The translations under genes were made by a program, and so were the position numbers. Of a DNA stretch of 32,468 nt, positions 22,900 through 30,316 are shown in pieces (the stretch's first letter is position 1; every line of letters starts with the position of its first letter). Origin of the DNA: Verrucomicrobia bacterium UBA6775 (GTDB lineage: Bacteria; Verrucomicrobiota; Verrucomicrobiia; Limisphaerales; UBA1096). Below the pieces are notes generated by a model. The model searched no databases, had not been told where the DNA came from, and worked only from the letters and a program-made list of their open reading frames with translations. The stretch lies in the NCBI GenBank assembly GCA_002453165.1, contig DKGH01000061.1, positions 1 to 32,468 on the forward strand, written 5' to 3'.

Positions 22900-25800
22900 G
22901 TGCATGTCATCCGGAAAATTACTGATGCTCGAAATCATTTGGTGGCGTCGGTATTATTTTTGATTGGCGGCGTCGGTGTTGCCGGGGCTGAGCAATCTGT
23001 GCTGGGTCATTGGCTCTTCGCGCCAGATCGATTGGAGGGGAAAGTTGTCAGCGCTGTCGTCGGGGCGGATGCCGTCGCGGAGGGACTAGGTCGCTCGGTG
23101 ACGTTTACCGATACGCCGGCACCGGCACACGTGCAGTTCAACGGGAACGGCTCGCGACTGGAGGTGACATCGGATATTTCCTCGGTCGATATGCCCAAGC
23201 GGGACATGACGCTTGAGGCATGGGTGCGCGTCGACAAGGCTATGCAGTGGGGCGGAATCATTGGAGCGCTGCAGGACAATGGCACCTATGAGAAGGGCTG
23301 GCTGCTTGGGTTTCGCGGGAGCAGTTTCTGTTTCGCGTTGAACACCGAGGGCAGCGACAAGTTGACCTACCTGACTGCGCCTACGGCGTTTGAGCACGGC
23401 CGCTGGTATCATCTTGCCGGTACGTACGATGGCACAACGCAGCGGTTGTTCGTGGATGGCAAACAGGTGGCGCAGGCGACCGAGCAAAGTGGGGCGATCG
23501 TTTATCCCCCGAAAACATGGCTGGAGATTGGTGCGTATCACGATGACGACGAGCACTTCATGATGAATGGCCGGTTGCACGAGGTGCGTGTGCATGGCCA
23601 GGCGCTGTCGGCGGAGGGGTTGCGTGCACGGCACTTGGCCAAGCACAAATTATTTCCGGAACCGGTAAAACCGGCGGAGCCGCTGGCCATCGCGTTCGGT
23701 CCGTTTGTGGACTGGGTAGACCGCTCGACGGCGACCATCACCTGGGAGGTCGATCAGCCCATGCCGGGGAAGCTTCGCTGGTCGATGCCAAGCGGGCAGT
23801 CTGCGATTTTGAAAACAGACCGCTTGGCCAAGCGCCACACCGTCAAGGTTACCGACCTTGTACGCGAAGGGGAGTACACGTACCAGATCCTCTCCGACGA
23901 CCCGGAACTTAAAAGTAAGACGTACAAGTTTGATTCCTCGTTTTATTATCGGCTGCCGAGGGTGACGCTTGGCCAAGCGGAGACCACCGATGCCGGCCGC
24001 GTGCGAAACGCCGTAAAGCAAATGCTAGACTTAGCCAAGGGGCGGGCCGGTTACTGCCTCGTCCTTGGGGGAGTCGATGGAAGTCTCGCGCTGGAGTTGG
24101 TTCGGCAATCTGATTTTCAGGTTATTGTACTCGACGACCGGCCGGAGGTGATCCGTAACGTCCGCAGCAATCTCGATGCAGCCGGCGTCTACGGTGCCCG
24201 CGCCACGGCCAAGCTGGGCAAGCTCAGCGACAAGACTTTCGGGCCAATGCTGTTTAACTTGATCGTGTCGGAGCGGCATTTGCTTGGCGGGCAGTTGCCG
24301 GTGGATTCGGCGGCGGATGCTTTTCGCAGCCTTGCCCCGGCGGGGGGCACGCTGGTGCTGGGGCAGTCGGGAGAATTTGCCTCGGCACAAAATTGGTTTG
24401 GAAAAGTGGATGCCCGGACGATTCGTGACGGGGAAAACGAGCCGGTCTGGCAGGTCAGCCAGCGGCCGGCACTGGCCGGCGCCGGGGACTGGACGCATCA
24501 ATACGGCAACGCGCAAAACACCTCCTGCAGCGACGACGAACTGGTCAAGGGCGAGATGGGGGTCAAATGGTGGGGTGAACCGGGGCCACGCCCGATGCCG
24601 GATCGTGGGCCGCGTAATCCCGCCCCGCTTTCGGCCGGGGGACGGCTGTATATTCAGGGCGACCGCATGTTGTTTGGTCTCGATGCCTACAACGGGACGG
24701 TCCTGTGGAGTCAATCCAGCCCGGAGATGCGCCGCGCAAACATCCCGCGTGACAGCAGCAACATGGTTGCCGACAAACTCGCCCTTTACATTGCCCAGGG
24801 TCGTTACTGCATCCACTACGATGGCCAGACCGGCCAGCGTGCGCGCCGCTACGCCGTGCCGGAGGCAGACACTGGTAAACATCATTGGTCATTCCTCGCA
24901 GTGGAGGGTTCGACGCTTGTGGGCAGTCGCGTGAACAAGGGGACACTCTATCTTGGCGACGACGGTGAGTGGTTTGAGGATTTCAAGCCGAGTGACATCA
25001 GCCGAGTCACCAGTGACCGGTTGTTCGGCGTGGACACCGCCACTGGCAAAACCCGATGGGAATACAGCGGAGGGGCGATCATCAACTCCACGATCACCAT
25101 CGGTGAGGACGTGATCTATTTTATCGAGAGCACCGCAGAGGAGGCGCGAGCCAAGGCCGGCACAATTCAGACCATCGGGCAGCTTACCCATCAAAAACTC
25201 GTTGCGTTGGACTTGAACTCCGGCCAGAGGCAGTGGGAGCGGGACCACGATTTTTCCAAGCTCCAATTCATGACCTACCTCGTTTACGCGGATGACATGC
25301 TGATCGCCACCGGCACGGACAAGGACAAGAACTACCACACCTACGCACTGGCGGCATCGCGGCGTGTCACGAAAACCGAGGACGGCGACTCGTCCATCCT
25401 TCCGCCGGGCAGCCTTCTTTGGGAGGATCACCACAAGGAAGGGAAGGGCCATCACAGCGGACACCTGCAGCACCCGGTGATCGTGGGGGATACATTTTAC
25501 TCGGATCAATGGGCGTTTGACTTGAAGACCGGCAAGCAGATTCGTGACGACCTCCCGGAGCGGCGTGGCTGCGGTACCATGTCCGCGAGCCGGCATAGCA
25601 TGTTCTTTCGCCACTACTTTCACGGGATGTGGAATCTCGACACCAACAAACGCACGCAGTTCGAGGGCATCCGCAGCGGGTGCTGGCTGGGCTTGATCCC
25701 GGCGGGGGGAATGCTGCTTGCTCCGGAGACGAGCGCGGGCTGTTCATGCACGCACTCGATCCAAACCTCGGTCGGTTATTTACCAAGGTCACTTGAGTAG
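22900..25800 (+). CDS. Secreted LamG / methyltransferase-like / PQQ-propeller fusion protein
   Basis: Very large exported protein (about 966 residues) with an unusual domain order. GTG 22900 gives a signal peptide with a basic start and a hydrophobic core ending A-G-A; other starts are possible, and the open frame running back to 22546 is antisense to aroC. A LamG/concanavalin A-like domain covers about 85-249 (A-W-V-R, D-G-T-T-Q-R-L-F-V-D-G-K). A fibronectin-like segment covers about 261-354. A Rossmann segment at about 366-494 resembles SAM methyltransferases (L-V-L-G-G-V-D-G-S then V-I-V-L-D-D-R-P). PQQ/BamB-type beta-propeller repeats run from about 528 to 944 (A-Y-N-G-T-V-L-W, D-T-A-T-G-K-T-R-W-E-Y, D-L-N-S-G-Q-R-Q-W). 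Activity is unknown. Palindromes encode R-L-A-K-R and L-G-Q-A either side of the fibronectin/Rossmann boundary. Confidence 0.8.
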   Translation: MHVIRKITDARNHLVASVLFLIGGVGVAGAEQSVLGHWLFAPDRLEGKVVSAVVGADAVAEGLGRSVTFTDTPAPAHVQFNGNGSRLEVTSDISSVDMPKRDMTLEAWVRVDKAMQWGGIIGALQDNGTYEKGWLLGFRGSSFCFALNTEGSDKLTYLTAPTAFEHGRWYHLAGTYDGTTQRLFVDGKQVAQATEQSGAIVYPPKTWLEIGAYHDDDEHFMMNGRLHEVRVHGQALSAEGLRARHLAKHKLFPEPVKPAEPLAIAFGPFVDWVDRSTATITWEVDQPMPGKLRWSMPSGQSAILKTDRLAKRHTVKVTDLVREGEYTYQILSDDPELKSKTYKFDSSFYYRLPRVTLGQAETTDAGRVRNAVKQMLDLAKGRAGYCLVLGGVDGSLALELVRQSDFQVIVLDDRPEVIRNVRSNLDAAGVYGARATAKLGKLSDKTFGPMLFNLIVSERHLLGGQLPVDSAADAFRSLAPAGGTLVLGQSGEFASAQNWFGKVDARTIRDGENEPVWQVSQRPALAGAGDWTHQYGNAQNTSCSDDELVKGEMGVKWWGEPGPRPMPDRGPRNPAPLSAGGRLYIQGDRMLFGLDAYNGTVLWSQSSPEMRRANIPRDSSNMVADKLALYIAQGRYCIHYDGQTGQRARRYAVPEADTGKHHWSFLAVEGSTLVGSRVNKGTLYLGDDGEWFEDFKPSDISRVTSDRLFGVDTATGKTRWEYSGGAIINSTITIGEDVIYFIESTAEEARAKAGTIQTIGQLTHQKLVALDLNSGQRQWERDHDFSKLQFMTYLVYADDMLIATGTDKDKNYHTYALAASRRVTKTEDGDSSILPPGSLLWEDHHKEGKGHHSGHLQHPVIVGDTFYSDQWAFDLKTGKQIRDDLPERRGCGTMSASRHSMFFRHYFHGMWNLDTNKRTQFEGIRSGCWLGLIPAGGMLLAPETSAGCSCTHSIQTSVGYLPRSLE
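23821..23834. repeat. Iterated palindrome, in the LamG/PQQ gene (first)
   Basis: Exact CGCTTGGCCAAGCG encoding R-L-A-K-R in the fibronectin-like segment. Confidence 0.85.
23966..23979. repeat. Iterated palindrome, in the LamG/PQQ gene (second)
   Basis: Exact CGCTTGGCCAAGCG encoding T-L-G-Q-A at the boundary with the Rossmann-like segment. Related near match CACTTGGCCAAGCA lies at 23633-23646. Confidence 0.85.
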
Positions 25801-25844
25801 TTTTTAGGCTGCCAAAAATTCTTCAAAAAAAATCAAAAAAAGGG

Positions 25845-25873
25845 TTGACGGCCTGAGGAAAATCTATAATTTC
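25845..25873 (+). promoter_or_regulatory. Probable sigma-70-type promoter
   Basis: After an A-rich upstream stretch, TTGACG (25845-25850) is followed by TATAAT (25865-25870), only 14 bases apart. TAATTT (25868-25873) would give a 17-base spacer. Both hexamers are close to consensus, which makes this the most promoter-like segment in the window, though the exact pairing is ambiguous. It would drive the structured RNA that follows. Confidence 0.5.
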
Positions 25874-25879
25874 CCTCGC

Positions 25880-26004
25880 GTTCCGCACGGTGTGGGCTCG
25901 CAAGCGCTGTCGTGGATATCTACTAAGTCTAACATTGCTAGCTCGAATTATCCCCGGGGGGATTGAAGGTTTCTTCAACCTTGTCCCCCCGGATTCTTTT
26001 TTTT
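25880..26004 (+). ncRNA. Candidate small structured RNA
   Basis: A stretch of about 125 bases sits between a consensus-like promoter and a strong terminator, contains no credible ORF, and looks structured. GCT and AGC flank CGCA near 25896-25905, with CACG and CGTG outside them. GGATA (25914-25918) can pair with TATCC (25949-25953). The terminator hairpin follows directly. I do not recognise it: it lacks the SRP, RNase P and tmRNA cores, and I cannot show it is 6S RNA. It could alternatively be a leader or attenuator for the DUF1549 gene 88 bases downstream. Confidence 0.5.
25954..26004 (+). terminator. Strong intrinsic terminator
   Basis: CCGGGGGGA (25954-25962) pairs perfectly with TCCCCCCGG (25984-25992); inside it AAGGTT and AACCTT extend the stem. 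Eight consecutive T residues follow (25997-26004). This is a near-ideal Rho-independent terminator on the plus strand. Confidence 0.85.
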
Positions 26005-26091
26005 GGGCCAGTTTTTTGATGCCCGTTTTTTCAAAATCAGGCCAAAACCGGTTGCAAAAACAGCAGTAAACGCTAGGTTTTTCGCAATTAC

Positions 26092-28869
26092 GTGGGGCTG
26101 AAGATTTTCCATATCCATTTTAGATTGGGTCTGTTGCTTGGCTTCCTGCAGGTTGCTGGGCCGCTGGCTGCGGATGCGTCGGACGGCCACTGGGCATACG
26201 AGCGACCGGTGCGACCGGAATTGCCGCGCTTGGCCAAGCGGGAGTCGCAGGGCAGTCCCGTGGATCATTTCATACAGGATCGCCTAGCCAAGGCCGGTCT
26301 CGAGTATTCGCGCTTGGCCAAGCCGGAACGCCAGTTGCGCAGGCTATACCTCGATTTGGTTGGTCGCCCTCCGCAGCCGGGAGAAGGGCTGCCGTTCCTC
26401 GCCAACCCGTCATCCCGCGAATATGAACGACTGGTGGATCTGCTGTTGGCCAGTCCGCAGTATGGCGAAAAATGGGCGCGCCGCTGGCTGGACCTCGCGC
26501 GGTATGCCGACTCCAACGGGTTTCAGGCAGATCAATTACGGGATAGCTGGGCGTATCGTGACTGGGTGATTGAGGCGTTCAACTCCGGCATGCCGTTTGA
26601 CCAGTTCGCCATCGAGCAATTGGCCGGGGATCTTTTACCCGGGGCAACCCTCACCCAGAAGATCGCCACCGGTTTTCACCGGACACCCACCTGCAACGTC
26701 GAGGCGGGGGTGCATCCCGAGTCGAATCGCGTCAATCAGGTCATCGACCGGGTGAACACCACCGGAACAGTGTTCCTCGGTACGACTCTTGAGTGTGCGC
26801 AGTGCCACGATCACAAGTACGACCCTATCTCGATGAAGGAGTATTACGAGTTGTTTGCCTTTTTTAACAACACGCCGCTTGAGGTGAAGAATACCAGCGG
26901 GGTGACATGGGATTTCTATGGCCCGAAAATGGACCTGCCACTGAGTCGGGCGAAGGCGGCGAGTCGGGCGAAGTTGGCGGATGAGATGAAAGCCCGGGAG
27001 GACGAAAAGAAAAGCATCCAGCGCTCGCTTGCCGTTGAGCTAAAAGAATGGGAAGCGATTGTCATTGAGCAATTGAAAACAGCACCGCAGTGGACAGCGC
27101 TTGAGATTGAAAAATTCGAGGCCACCGGCGGGGCGAGCCATACGATTAAGGATGACCTTAGCGTGCTGGTGCATGGAAAAAACCCGGACAAGTCCACCTA
27201 CACGGCCCGGGTAAAGCCTGAAGGAGTGCAGCGTATTAGTGCCATCCGGCTGGAGACCCTGCTGGACGATTCGATGAAAAAGAGGGGGCCGGGCAGGAAT
27301 TTTGACGTCCCGGAAAACCCGAATTTTGTGCTGAACGAATTTTCGTTAAAGGTGAATGGAGAGAAGATTGCTTTTTCACGGGCGACCGCCTCGTTTTCAC
27401 AGGCGAAATACGATGTCGCGGGAGCGATTGACGGTAAAGCAAAAACCGCCTGGGCGGTGAACCCACAGTTTGGCAGGCCGCATGAGGCGGTGTTCCTGCT
27501 GAAAAACGAGTTGTCGGTCAAGGAGGTTAGCCTGCTTGAATTCCAGTTGGTGCAGCATCATGGGGGCGGGCGCACGATCGGCCGGTTGCGCTTGTCGGTG
27601 GTGGATGGTGACCCCGCCAAGTTGAGTCTGCCGTCCGATGTACAGACTATTCTGCTGGCTGAAAAACGGACGAATGAACAGACCAAGCGCCTGGCTGGGT
27701 ACTATGCATCGCAGCATCCGAGGTTGAAGGAACTCGACCAGCGCCTGGTCAAGCTGAAGTCTGAGCGCAATGCCATCCGCCCCGACTCGACTCTGGTCAT
27801 GAACGAAATGGGGGGTGCGCGGGAAACGCGGGTCATGTTGAGAGGGGATTACCTGAACACCGGGGAGGCGGTATCCTCCGGTACGCCGGCGGTACTGCAT
27901 TCATTTGATGATCGTCTGCCGGGCAACCGGCTGGGCTTGGCCAAGTGGCTGGTCGCACCGGAAAATCCGCTGATGTCCCGCGTGGCGGTGAACCGTTGGT
28001 GGGCGTCGTTCATGGGGCAGGGCATCGTGTCGACGCAGGAGGATTTTGGGACACAGGGCGAGGCCCCGACGCACCCCGGTCTGCTGGATTGGCTGGCGGT
28101 TGAACTGGTCGAGAGCGGTTGGTCGATGAAACACATTCACAAGCTGATCGTGATGAGCCACGCCTATCGGCAGTCGTCGATCGTTTCCAGCGGGCATTTG
28201 GAGAAAGACCCGGCGAACAAGTTGTACGCCCGGGCACCCCGTGTGCGGATGAGTGCAGAGATGATCCGGGACTCGGCACTGGCGACGAGTGGATTGCTTG
28301 AGGGCAGAATGTTTGGGCCGCCAATTTATCCGCCGCAGCCGGATGGTATTTGGCGCCATGTTGGCCGCAACGCACCCAAGTTTGTCCCTGCGACAAACGA
28401 GAACCGTTTCCGGCGCGGCGTATACGTCGTGTGGCGACGCGGTGCGCCGTATGCGAGTTTTGTGAATTTCGACGCCCCGGACCGTGGTGCCTGCGTGGTG
28501 GATCGTCCACGCACTAACACGCCGCTCCAGGCGTTGACACTCTTGAACGACCACGCCTATGTTGAGATGGCTCTGGCATTTGCGAATCGCATCGTCAGCG
28601 AACCGGGCTTGGCCACCGATGAGCAGCGGATTCGTTTTGCGTTTCGAGTGGCATTGTCAAGGGAGGCCAAGCCGGTTGAAGTTGGATATTTGAAATCGCT
28701 CTTGGCCAAGCGCGACGCAGAATTGGCCAACGCCCCGAAAACCGCCGAGGCGCTGGTTGGAGAGGCGAGGGGAATGGCGTTCACGAAGGCCGCAACCAAG
28801 TGCTTGGCTAAGTGGTTCACCGTGGCGAACATTTTGTTGAACCTGGACGAGGCGATCGTTAAAGGCTGA
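26092..28869 (+). CDS. DUF1549/DUF1553 secreted protein (planctomycete-type, cytochrome-associated family)
   Basis: Large exported protein of 925 residues typical of Planctomycetes and Verrucomicrobia. GTG 26092 gives a signal peptide (about 1-28). The mature protein begins at H-W-A-Y-E-R-P, with no N-terminal cytochrome domain, unlike longer relatives. DUF1549 covers about 50-255 and ends in C235-A-Q-C-H-D-H-K-Y-D-P, a CxxCH haem-type motif. A less conserved middle (about 270-605) includes a discoidin-like beta region. DUF1553 (about 605-900) has N-R-L-G-L-A-K-W-L, N-R-W-W-x-x-x-x-G-x-G-I-V and R-P-R-T-N-T-P-L-Q-A-L-T-L-L-N. Paired with DUF1501 four bases downstream. The function is unproven; roles in polysaccharide catabolism are proposed for the family. 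Palindromes give R-L-A-K-R and R-L-A-K-P near the N-terminus. Confidence 0.92.
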   Translation: MGLKIFHIHFRLGLLLGFLQVAGPLAADASDGHWAYERPVRPELPRLAKRESQGSPVDHFIQDRLAKAGLEYSRLAKPERQLRRLYLDLVGRPPQPGEGLPFLANPSSREYERLVDLLLASPQYGEKWARRWLDLARYADSNGFQADQLRDSWAYRDWVIEAFNSGMPFDQFAIEQLAGDLLPGATLTQKIATGFHRTPTCNVEAGVHPESNRVNQVIDRVNTTGTVFLGTTLECAQCHDHKYDPISMKEYYELFAFFNNTPLEVKNTSGVTWDFYGPKMDLPLSRAKAASRAKLADEMKAREDEKKSIQRSLAVELKEWEAIVIEQLKTAPQWTALEIEKFEATGGASHTIKDDLSVLVHGKNPDKSTYTARVKPEGVQRISAIRLETLLDDSMKKRGPGRNFDVPENPNFVLNEFSLKVNGEKIAFSRATASFSQAKYDVAGAIDGKAKTAWAVNPQFGRPHEAVFLLKNELSVKEVSLLEFQLVQHHGGGRTIGRLRLSVVDGDPAKLSLPSDVQTILLAEKRTNEQTKRLAGYYASQHPRLKELDQRLVKLKSERNAIRPDSTLVMNEMGGARETRVMLRGDYLNTGEAVSSGTPAVLHSFDDRLPGNRLGLAKWLVAPENPLMSRVAVNRWWASFMGQGIVSTQEDFGTQGEAPTHPGLLDWLAVELVESGWSMKHIHKLIVMSHAYRQSSIVSSGHLEKDPANKLYARAPRVRMSAEMIRDSALATSGLLEGRMFGPPIYPPQPDGIWRHVGRNAPKFVPATNENRFRRGVYVVWRRGAPYASFVNFDAPDRGACVVDRPRTNTPLQALTLLNDHAYVEMALAFANRIVSEPGLATDEQRIRFAFRVALSREAKPVEVGYLKSLLAKRDAELANAPKTAEALVGEARGMAFTKAATKCLAKWFTVANILLNLDEAIVKG
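26227..26240. repeat. Iterated palindrome, in DUF1549/1553 gene (first)
   Basis: Exact CGCTTGGCCAAGCG encoding R-L-A-K-R in the linker after the signal peptide. Confidence 0.85.
26311..26323. repeat. Iterated palindrome, in DUF1549/1553 gene (second)
   Basis: Exact CGCTTGGCCAAGC encoding R-L-A-K-P. Near matches in the same gene lie at 27935-27945 and 28701-28714. Confidence 0.85.
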
Positions 28870-28872
28870 CCG

Positions 28873-30306
28873 ATGATTCCAAAGCAGAATTATTATCTGA
28901 ACGAGACGCGCCGCGAGTTTTTGAAACACACCGGTGCCGGCATTGGTGCGCTTGGTCTGGCCTCGGCGATGAACGGGAACCTGTTCGCGGCTCCCGGTGC
29001 CGGCCCTCTTTTCCCGCGTAAACCACATCGTCCCGCGCGGGCGAAGAACATTATCTATATTCACCTCGTCGGCGGGCCGTCGCACTTGGAGTTGTTCGAC
29101 TACAAACCGGAATTGGTCCGGCGGAACGGGGAGAAGTGTCCCGACCATATGTTCAAGGGCAAGCAGTTGGCATTCATCCGTGAGCACCCGACGTTGTTGG
29201 GGACACGATTCAAGTATCACGCGCATGGGCAGGGTGGCCTGAAATTGTCCGAGCACTTGCCATTGATGGGGACGATCGCGGACGAGTTGGCCATCGTGAA
29301 AACGGTTCGCACGGAACAATTTAACCACGCCCCGGCTCAGTTGTTTCTGCATACCGGCTTTGAGCGATTCGGGAGGCCGGGCATCGGGTCGTGGGTGAGC
29401 TATGGGTTGGGAACCGAAAACCGGGATTTGCCAAGCTACGTTGTCCTGATCACCGGCAGCGTGGCCGGCGCTGGCAACAGTCTTTGGGGGAGTGGTTTTC
29501 TGCCGACTCTGCATCAAGGTGTGGAGTTCCGGAGCAAGGGCGATCCGGTTTTGTTTTTGTCCAACCCGAAGGGCATCGACCCGGGCAGTCGCCGGGACAT
29601 TGTTGATGGGATTAATTTTCTCAACAAAACCGCGCTAGCGGACGTGGGCGATCCGGAAATCGCCACGCGAATTGCGCAGTATGAGTTGGCCTACCGGATG
29701 CAATCGAGCGTGCCGGAGTTGATGGAAATCAGAAACGAACGGACCGCGACGTTGGAGGCTTATGGGGCCAAGCCGGGTGCGACGAGCCTAGCGAATAACT
29801 GTTTGCTGGCGCGGCGACTGGTGGAAAAGGGCGTGCGGTTTGTTCAACTTTTTGATCAGGGCTGGGATCATCACAGCGGACTGTTTGGCAGCATCCCTAA
29901 CAAGGCCCGGCAACTGGACCGGCCGGTGGCGGCATTGATTGCGGACCTACGCGAGCGCGGTCTTTTGGATGAGACGTTGATCGTGATCGGAGCGGAGTTT
30001 GGCCGGACGCCGATGCTGCAGGGGCTGAGCAACAACCGCGCAGCGAACAACGTTGGCCGTGATCACCACAAGGAGGCGTACTCGATGGTGTTTGCCGGTG
30101 GCGGCATACGGGGAGGCGTGAGCCACGGGGCGACGGATGAGCTTGGGTATGCGGCGGTTGAAGACCCGGTTCACATCCACGACATCAATGCGACCATCCT
30201 GCATCAGCTTGGCCTCGATCATGAACGGCTGACATTCAAGTATCAGGGGCGGCAGTTTCGATTGACGGATGTCCATGGCGAGATCGTGCATGGGATTCTT
30301 TCCTGA
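28873..30306 (+). CDS. DUF1501 protein with Tat signal
   Basis: Exported alkaline-phosphatase-superfamily-like protein of 477 residues, regular partner of DUF1549/1553 proteins. The N-terminus has a twin-arginine signal, T-R-R-E-F-L-K (12-18), followed by a G/A-rich hydrophobic stretch, so it is probably folded before export. Family landmarks are I-H-L-V-G-G-P-S-H-L-E-L-F-D, G-W-D-H-H (DUF1501 histidine cluster), E-F-G-R-T-P, and G-R-D-H-H. The closing segment D-V-H-G-E-I-V-H-G-I is also typical. Catalytic activity has not been shown for most members. The start lies 3 bases after the DUF1549/1553 stop. No palindrome copy occurs in this gene. Confidence 0.92.
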   Translation: MIPKQNYYLNETRREFLKHTGAGIGALGLASAMNGNLFAAPGAGPLFPRKPHRPARAKNIIYIHLVGGPSHLELFDYKPELVRRNGEKCPDHMFKGKQLAFIREHPTLLGTRFKYHAHGQGGLKLSEHLPLMGTIADELAIVKTVRTEQFNHAPAQLFLHTGFERFGRPGIGSWVSYGLGTENRDLPSYVVLITGSVAGAGNSLWGSGFLPTLHQGVEFRSKGDPVLFLSNPKGIDPGSRRDIVDGINFLNKTALADVGDPEIATRIAQYELAYRMQSSVPELMEIRNERTATLEAYGAKPGATSLANNCLLARRLVEKGVRFVQLFDQGWDHHSGLFGSIPNKARQLDRPVAALIADLRERGLLDETLIVIGAEFGRTPMLQGLSNNRAANNVGRDHHKEAYSMVFAGGGIRGGVSHGATDELGYAAVEDPVHIHDINATILHQLGLDHERLTFKYQGRQFRLTDVHGEIVHGILS

Positions 30307-30316
30307 CTTTTTACCG

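Noticed and set aside
22813..22938. Upstream extension of aroC to 22938
   Set aside because: Adds 42 residues unlike chorismate synthase and overlaps the divergent gene; ATG 22812 matches the family start.
25975..26119. Minus-strand small membrane-protein-like frame (start ATG near 26119, one hydrophobic stretch and a basic tail)
   Set aside because: It is antisense to the DUF1549 signal peptide, and its last codons are encoded by the arm of a strong plus-strand terminator. Chance explains it better, though a proteomic hit would change this.
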